A stretch of 64,000 bases of DNA from Omphiscola glabra (Eukaryota; Mollusca; Gastropoda; Lymnaeidae). The position numbers were made by a program, and so were the translations under genes. This document shows, in pieces, positions 58,700-64,000 of this stretch. Under the pieces are notes generated by a model. That model was not told the origin of the DNA. It saw only the letters and a list, made by a program, of their open reading frames with translations, and did not search any database. Each line of letters opens with the position of its first letter. Within the stretch, counting starts at the first letter, position 1. The DNA is taken from assembly GCA_964017045.1 (NCBI GenBank), contig OZ024809.1, positions 24,861,618 to 24,925,617 on the forward strand, written 5' to 3'.

Positions 58700-59960
58700 C
58701 AAAGTATATTTTATTTTTTTTAAAATACCGAATTGTCATTTTTAAACAAGTTTAAAAAGAATATTAACTGGAGTCATTAACCGATTACAAATAGTGGAAT
58801 CAATTAAATATCGTTACGCTCAATATATTTGATGATCCGTATAGTTAAGGCTAATCTCTTAGAAGCTTACATTAGTTGAATACAAATATCGCAATGTTTC
58901 GAAAATGTGCTGATTATGAGCTGAAGTATTACTTCAAGTTTGCATTTATCTGTATATTTCGTTTAATTATTTTTTGCCAATTCATATTATGAAATACTTT
59001 AAATAACATTGTATTAAATTACATTTGCTTCCATTTTAAGGTCTATAATTTTAATAGAGTTCTCACTAAGTATCAAACGTGAGCAATCTTTTCATGTTTT
59101 CAAATTATATTTTATAATAAAAGCATGACTTTCAACCTAGGGAAGGGTGTTAATTACAAATTGAATGATGGCATCATGCTTTCAAAAAAATGTAGTTATT
59201 GTTAGCATCAGTGTTTCTTTCAGCTTTCTCTGGGGGGCGGGGGGGAGGGCAATATCCCCTCCCCCAGCCGGAGCACAATGACACTTAAAAATGACAATTG
59301 CATAGTAACCGGTGTTTTTAACCGATTACAATGAGTGGAATCTTATAATAAGTTATAATATTCGGTTATAACAATCGCACTGACCGCTCCAATCTTACTT
59401 CCTGTTGTTCGCATATATCGCTATTTTTATTTATTATTTTGCTACTTCACAAGTTTAATGACTTCTCCTTCTTCTATATATAAAGTGCCCAAGTCAATTT
59501 ATTGATTATTCTGGCTCCTATGAATGTTGAGGGGATATGCAATGTTTCTGTGCCTGGTGTTGATGAGGATATTTCACTGGTTGCAAGAGTTATTTAGTGA
59601 GGTTATCATGCACTGGGGGTTGGAAGGCCTGAGGCGATAGACGCAAATGAGTCAAGTGTTGTCGCCTCAACTGTTCCTTTTGAAAGATTGTTCCAATCCC
59701 TGATTGTCTTAGGTGGGTATGAGCAGTTCCTATACTGGCTTCTCGCTGGTATGACAAGTATTAATTGTCATTTTGCTCCGGCTGGGGGGGGGGGGACGAC
59801 GACATTGATGACACTGTATTAAAATATATTTATATACCTATAACGTTCTACAATAGTTAATCAAGTATTAAACATGCGCAATCTGTTTTCAAATCATCGT
59901 AACAGCACGACTAAAAAGTTAGCCATCATGATTTTTTAAAAATATAGAATTTAAAGGGCG
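58700..59960. repeat. Two diverged direct copies of a ~400-bp module
   Basis: Copy A (58720-59140) and copy B (59285-59930) share ordered anchors: 'taaccgattacaa(a)tgagtgg', 'tcaagtattaaacatgcgca'/'ctaagtatcaaacgtgagca', and 'atctgttttcaaat'/'atcttttcatgttttcaaat'. Copy B has extra sequence at ~59470-59760. A short inverted pair, 'ccagccggagca' (59263) and 'tgctccggctgg' (59774), lies inside. Confidence 0.6.
59209..59250 (+). mobile_element. Possible solo hAT-type end
   Basis: CAGTGTTTCTTTCAGCTTTC is followed by a G-rich tract. Weak match to hAT termini; no target duplication with the similar end at 62139. Confidence 0.35.
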
Positions 59961-60017
59961 CCAAGAAATAGTGCACGTGTCATCAATTATTATTAAATCA
60001 GAAGTGTTTTTGTTTTC
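59961..60017. other. Short unique spacer
   Basis: Nothing recognised. Confidence 0.3.
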
Positions 60018-60165
60018 TTTAAATATGCTACCTTTGTTACAAAGTTTTAAATATGCTACCTTTGTTACAAAGTTTTAAATATGCTACCTTTGTTACAAAG
60101 TTTTAAATATGCTACCTTTGTTACAAAGTTTTAAATATGCTACCTTTGTTACAAAGTTTTCCGAT
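60018..60165. repeat. Minisatellite, 28-bp unit, 5 copies
   Basis: Essentially perfect copies of 'tttaaatatgctacctttgt' plus tacaaagt, which suggests recent expansion. Confidence 0.95.
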
Positions 60166-62138
60166 TAACAGATTTGTTTTTTTTTTATTACTTATCTTAT
60201 ATTTATTATTATTAACTTCTCAATTACTTTTCTCTTTTTAATGTCAGAATAACAAACAAAGTGCCCCATCTATTGACATTGCACACATTTCTTTATATTA
60301 TTAATTTTATTATAGATGAGATTCCAGTTGAAAACAATTTCTTTTGTGAACTAGCTTTTCGACTATCATGCCAATTCCATTTTTGTTCGTGTTTAAAAAA
60401 CATTCATCTTCCTAATTCACAATTGAAATTAGATTCTGTGGATTTAGATAAACAAAATTTTTAAGTACAACGGAGAGGCAATTTAAGAAAGTTATAGAAT
60501 TTTAAATTCCAAATAAAAATTTCAATCTGCCGCATATTGGGAAATTTATACTTTATTTGCATACGAATTTCCCTTAGATAGAATCACACATTTATATATA
60601 TAATGTCCTCTGTTACAACTCATGTCTTCTTAAAATAGTTAGGCCGTTCATATGCAATTTATAAAAATGACTAGTTTTCAAAACCCATAAAAATGTATAG
60701 ACCCCTCTATTAAACCGTTTTTCCCCCCTTTGACTGTAAAAATTAGGAAATATTTACTAAAGGCAGTCTAAGCTTTATAATTATAAGTAAGTTTGTTTTT
60801 CCTATTTGCGTTTGTCATATAAAATAATTTTTGCATTGCTTTTTATTGACGAAATCCTTTTTAATTGAATTTTTTTTTTGAAAATTCATTTATTAATTAG
60901 GTAGCTAAGGCTAAAAATAATGTAAATAAAAAATAAAAGACACATTATTATTTTAGTTCAATAATTATTTTAATTTTTGTTTATATAACACAAACAGGTC
61001 AAGCAATTTCCCTGCATGGAAAGATGATAATAGGGAAAATATACTCATCACATCTTTAAGCCCCTAAAATATCCGAGGCACCCTGCATTTCTGGGGTTGC
61101 TGGGCGCACACAATAGTTTAAGGTTAAAAGGCACCTAAATTTTTGTATCTAGGATATCTTCCGTTGCTTTCCAATTAAGTGTAGAATGTTGCAAAACTAA
61201 ATTCAGATATGTGAAAAAATGCATTATTGTATTTTGAATTATCTAAATGTTTCTGGGGACTTTAATGATTTAAGGGGCGAGAATAATCATGGGCAAAAGC
61301 GTACCCTCAAGGGTGACATAATTAGAGTGAATATAGTTTACGTCCAACTGGTGCGAAATTTAAGATGTCGTTGGTCATCATTATGGCTAATTTTGGCACT
61401 TGCCACCCGAACGTTTAAAATGCCACCTCAAAATTGTCTGAAAGGAAAAAAAATCAAGTATGCGTCAAAATAATGCACCCTTGCATTTTGAGTTTGAATA
61501 ACTGTCTTTAGCGTCCTAAATTATGCACCCCCTTCACTCACGCTGATCAATGGTACAGTATGGGTTTAATTATAAGCTTATGCTTAATGATTACCCTGGG
61601 TCACGCAACAAAAGGAGTGAATTCAGTTTGTTTAAGGCATTGGGCTAAATAATACATCCCACCAAACTTTTTAAAATGTTCTTCTCTGTTCAAAAGCTAT
61701 AATAGAAACGTAGAATTCATGTATACTCAAAAATACACCTCTTGATTTGGAAATAATCCAAAACTTTTTGGGGAGCAGGCTCCCGTTACCCCTCCACCGA
61801 TCAAGATTAATCGATTTCCGCCATACTTCTCGATGAAATGATCGCCGATTTTGTTATCCATAGAGGAACTGCCTAGTGGCGCAGCTACAACATATTTTTG
61901 CCGTCCTTATATTCACGTTTCAAAATCTGCAGTTGTCCAAAAATGCCAAACCAACATATAAAGAAAACGTTACACCTGGGTGGACCACTCCATCCGCCCG
62001 ATTTCGTATCTAGAGTGTTTGGCGTCAGGGGACAAGATTCATTTTTACGCCCCTTTCCACTTATGAAAACCATTATTTTCAAACAATTAATTCCATCAAA
62101 GCCCATTTTTGCCCCCGCCCCCGAAAGTCTGAAACACT
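60166..62138. other. AT-rich non-coding DNA
   Basis: No arrays or intact elements. 61874 'tagtggcgcagctac' and the GC-richer 61760-62139 segment look like remnants of transposable elements. Open frames on both strands at 61885-62283 overlap and lack domains. Confidence 0.4.
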
Positions 62139-62139
62139 G

Positions 62140-62207
62140 GTCATAACTACAGTCTTTAACACCGTAATTACAATCTTTATTGTCATAACTACAGTCTTTA
62201 GCGATTA
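62140..62207. repeat. Second locus of the 'cataactacaatctttaa' unit, 3 copies
   Basis: Same ~21-bp unit as at 58516-58652, 3.5 kb away. Confidence 0.8.
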
Positions 62208-62568
62208 AACTGATTGCCCATTTATACCTTATTTTAATGATAAAAACCATACCAAAAGTAAACTTTTTAGAAGAATTGTGCAAGATGGATCCAGCATTTC
62301 AGAGAGTTAGAGTTAAGTTCAAGGTTAGGGTTATGATCGAGAATGAAATGTGTTGGTTGCATTCATTTAAAACAAAATTTATTCTCTATATTTCGGAGAG
62401 TTACACTGTTAGGAAATGTGTGCAACAAGATTTGGGAAACCTTTAAGTAAAAGAACATGACAATGAAGTGAACGCTTCGGCTATAAGCCATTTTCAGGAT
62501 ACAAGACACAAGAGAATAAATTGAAACTTGGTTTTTAAGTTCATTAATTTTGACCGATGATGGCTTCA
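62208..62568. other. Unique AT-rich sequence
   Basis: Nothing recognised; a short 'gagttagagttaagttcaag' low-complexity patch lies at 62300-62335. Confidence 0.35.
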
Positions 62569-63135
62569 ACAGGCATATAGATTGAATGTATGTGACTTCT
62601 TGAGGCAATTACTGTAGTTAAGGCATACACATTGAATGTATGTGGCTTTGTGGCAATTACTGTAGTTAAGGCATACAGATTGAATGTATGTGACTTCTTG
62701 GGGCAATTACTGTAGTTAAGGCATACACATTGAATGTATGTGGCTTTGGGGTAATAACTGTAGTTAAGGCATACAGATTGAATGTATGTGACTTCTTGGG
62801 GCAATTACTGTAGTTAAGGCATACACATTGAATGTATGTGACTTCTTGGGGCAATTACTGTAGTTCAATTGTTTAGGCATACAAAGGTAATGTATGTGTC
62901 TTTGGGGCAATTACTGCAGTTAAGGCATACAGATTGAATGTATGTGACTTCTTGGGGCAATTACTGTATTCAAGGCATACACATTGAATGTATGTGACTT
63001 CTTGGGGCAATTACTGTAGTTCAATAGTTTAGGCATACAAAGGTATCGTATGTGTCTTTGGGGCAATTACTGTAGTTCAATAATTTAGGCATATAGATTA
63101 AATGTATGTGTCTTTTGGGAAATTACTTTAGTTCA
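62569..63135. repeat. Minisatellite, ~50-bp unit, ~10 copies
   Basis: Units of 'ggggcaattactgtagttaa' then 'ggcatacagattgaatgtat' 'gtgacttctt'. Some units are extended to ~60 bp by 'caatagttt'. Frames on the minus strand are artefacts. Confidence 0.93.
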
Positions 63136-63214
63136 ATAGTTTGTTATTTATTCCAATTGATCTCTATTCTGTTAAAGAAGTGAAATTCATTCCTATGGTA
63201 ACACAATTTACCGT

Positions 63215-64000
63215 TCTCAAACATTTAATACCATTCAGCAATCACTGATCGACTTGACCTCATCCTCACTACTCACACAAGTGCAGAAGACACCAACACG
63301 TCAAAAAAGCATCCTAGATCTAATCTTCACGTCCAACCCCACCCTTGTTAAACAATCCACGTGTGTCCCAGGCATATCTGACCATGACGCAGTGGTGGTT
63401 GACTTCTACTCAAAAGCTCAAATAACGCGCCAGAAACCCAGGAAATCTTACAAGTTCGGTAAAGCAAACTGGGACAAGATCAAGCTTGATCTCGCCGCCA
63501 CTGAACAGGCCATCCTGAAAAATACAACGAGGAAGAGGATGTAGAAACACTATGGTCGACCTTCAAATATGCCTTATTCAAAAGCTTAGATCAAAATGTC
63601 CCATCAGCCACATTAAAAAATCCATGTAATCTACCATGGAAGAAGCTGCTGAAAAGAAAGAAAAGACTATTGAAGAAAGCCCAAACTACCAACAACTGGA
63701 CCCTATACCGCCAGTTCCAGAAACACTGTCGTAGGGAACTAAGAAGAGGCGAGTGGCAGCACATAAATGGAGTCATTCAAGAAGGCCTTGAAAACAACAA
63801 CACAAAACCATTCTGGCGCTACATAAAATCCAAGAAGCAAGACAACATTGGCGTAGCCCCTCTACTAGAATACGGGCAACTTGTAAGCGATAGCCAATGC
63901 AAAGCTGAAATTCTCCTAAGGCAGTTTCAATCTGTCTTCACCAAAATTACCACAACAGTACTACCATCCCTAAAACCTTCACCTGGTACAATTGACCCCT
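63215..64000 (+). mobile_element. LINE (non-LTR retrotransposon), endonuclease C-terminus into RT linker, open to window end
   Basis: The frame open from 63176 encodes the end of an APE-type endonuclease: TPTRQKSILDLIFTSNPTLV, then GISDHDAVVVDF, whose Ser-Asp-His (63377-63385) is the conserved catalytic SDH motif, then KPRKSYKFGKANW. This frame stops at 63542-63544. The next frame then carries the usual linker onwards: ETLWSTFKYAL, LPWKKLLKRKKRLLKKAQ, FQKHCRRELRRGEW, KPFWRYIKSKKQDNIGVAPL, LLRQFQSVFT, and stays open to 64000. A one-base loss in the A-run at 63518-63522 explains the shift. The RT domain should start just beyond the window. The 5' two-thirds of the endonuclease is missing, so the copy is truncated and dead. 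It is a different LINE segment from the one at 28 kb, in the opposite orientation. Confidence 0.88.

Noticed and set aside
59209..62139. A single 2.9-kb hAT element between the two CAGTGTTTC-like ends
   Set aside because: The 8-bp flanks differ (gttagcat versus gtcataac) and the terminal match is short. Two independent degraded ends fit better.

Overview
This is animal nuclear DNA, most likely from a mollusc and plausibly a heterobranch gastropod. It is AT-rich, almost free of genes, and packed with minisatellites. The only host gene piece I can support is one coding exon of a neuroligin-type cell-adhesion protein near the left end (4084-4534, + strand). That exon has a strong Kozak start, a signal peptide, the family's first disulfide pair and a clean splice donor. 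No later neuroligin exon is visible, so the remaining ~59 kb is probably its first coding intron; an isolated, partial copy of the exon is the alternative. The mollusc assignment is an inference from the style of the LINE fragments and from a Helitron carrying ~170-bp tandem repeats, as in the Pearl/CvA elements known from bivalves.

Layout. 0-3.4 kb: three minisatellites; the last, just upstream of the presumed 5' UTR, carries nine CACGTG E-boxes. 3.4-4.5 kb: a splice acceptor, a full CRE palindrome and the neuroligin exon. 4.5-31 kb: AT-rich intron-like DNA with about 25 tandem arrays, a small foldback MITE (6105-6222), solo hAT-type ends, an isolated Helitron 3' end (17015), a complete 918-bp non-autonomous hAT element with a perfect 8-bp target duplication (24972-25889), and a 5'-truncated LINE (28018-28704, - strand). 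31-34 kb: a 2.95-kb array of 44-bp units. 34.9-35.9 kb: a palindromic-ended transposon-like repeat. 41.0-44.9 kb: a 3.9-kb non-autonomous Helitron with canonical ends and internal ~170-bp tandem units. 47-48.5 kb: a GATC-saturated block, a piggyBac-like MITE in TTAA, and another Helitron 3' end. 54-56.5 kb: a 2.5-kb array of 31-bp units. 56.7-57.6 kb: an array of 21/22-bp units. 58-63 kb: a diverged duplicated module and more arrays. 63.2-64 kb: a LINE endonuclease-to-RT segment that runs off the window.

How it fits together. Apart from the neuroligin exon there is no functional gene set. By my tally about 19 kb (roughly 30%) is tandem repeat in more than 40 unrelated arrays with units of 13-62 bp. 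The most interesting signals are the Helitron-satellite composite, the higher-order organisation hidden in the two largest arrays (17-20-monomer blocks in one, an exact 900-bp period in the other), and the E-box array plus CRE next to a neuronal gene start. I found no rRNA, tRNA, bacterial-type operon or CRISPR.
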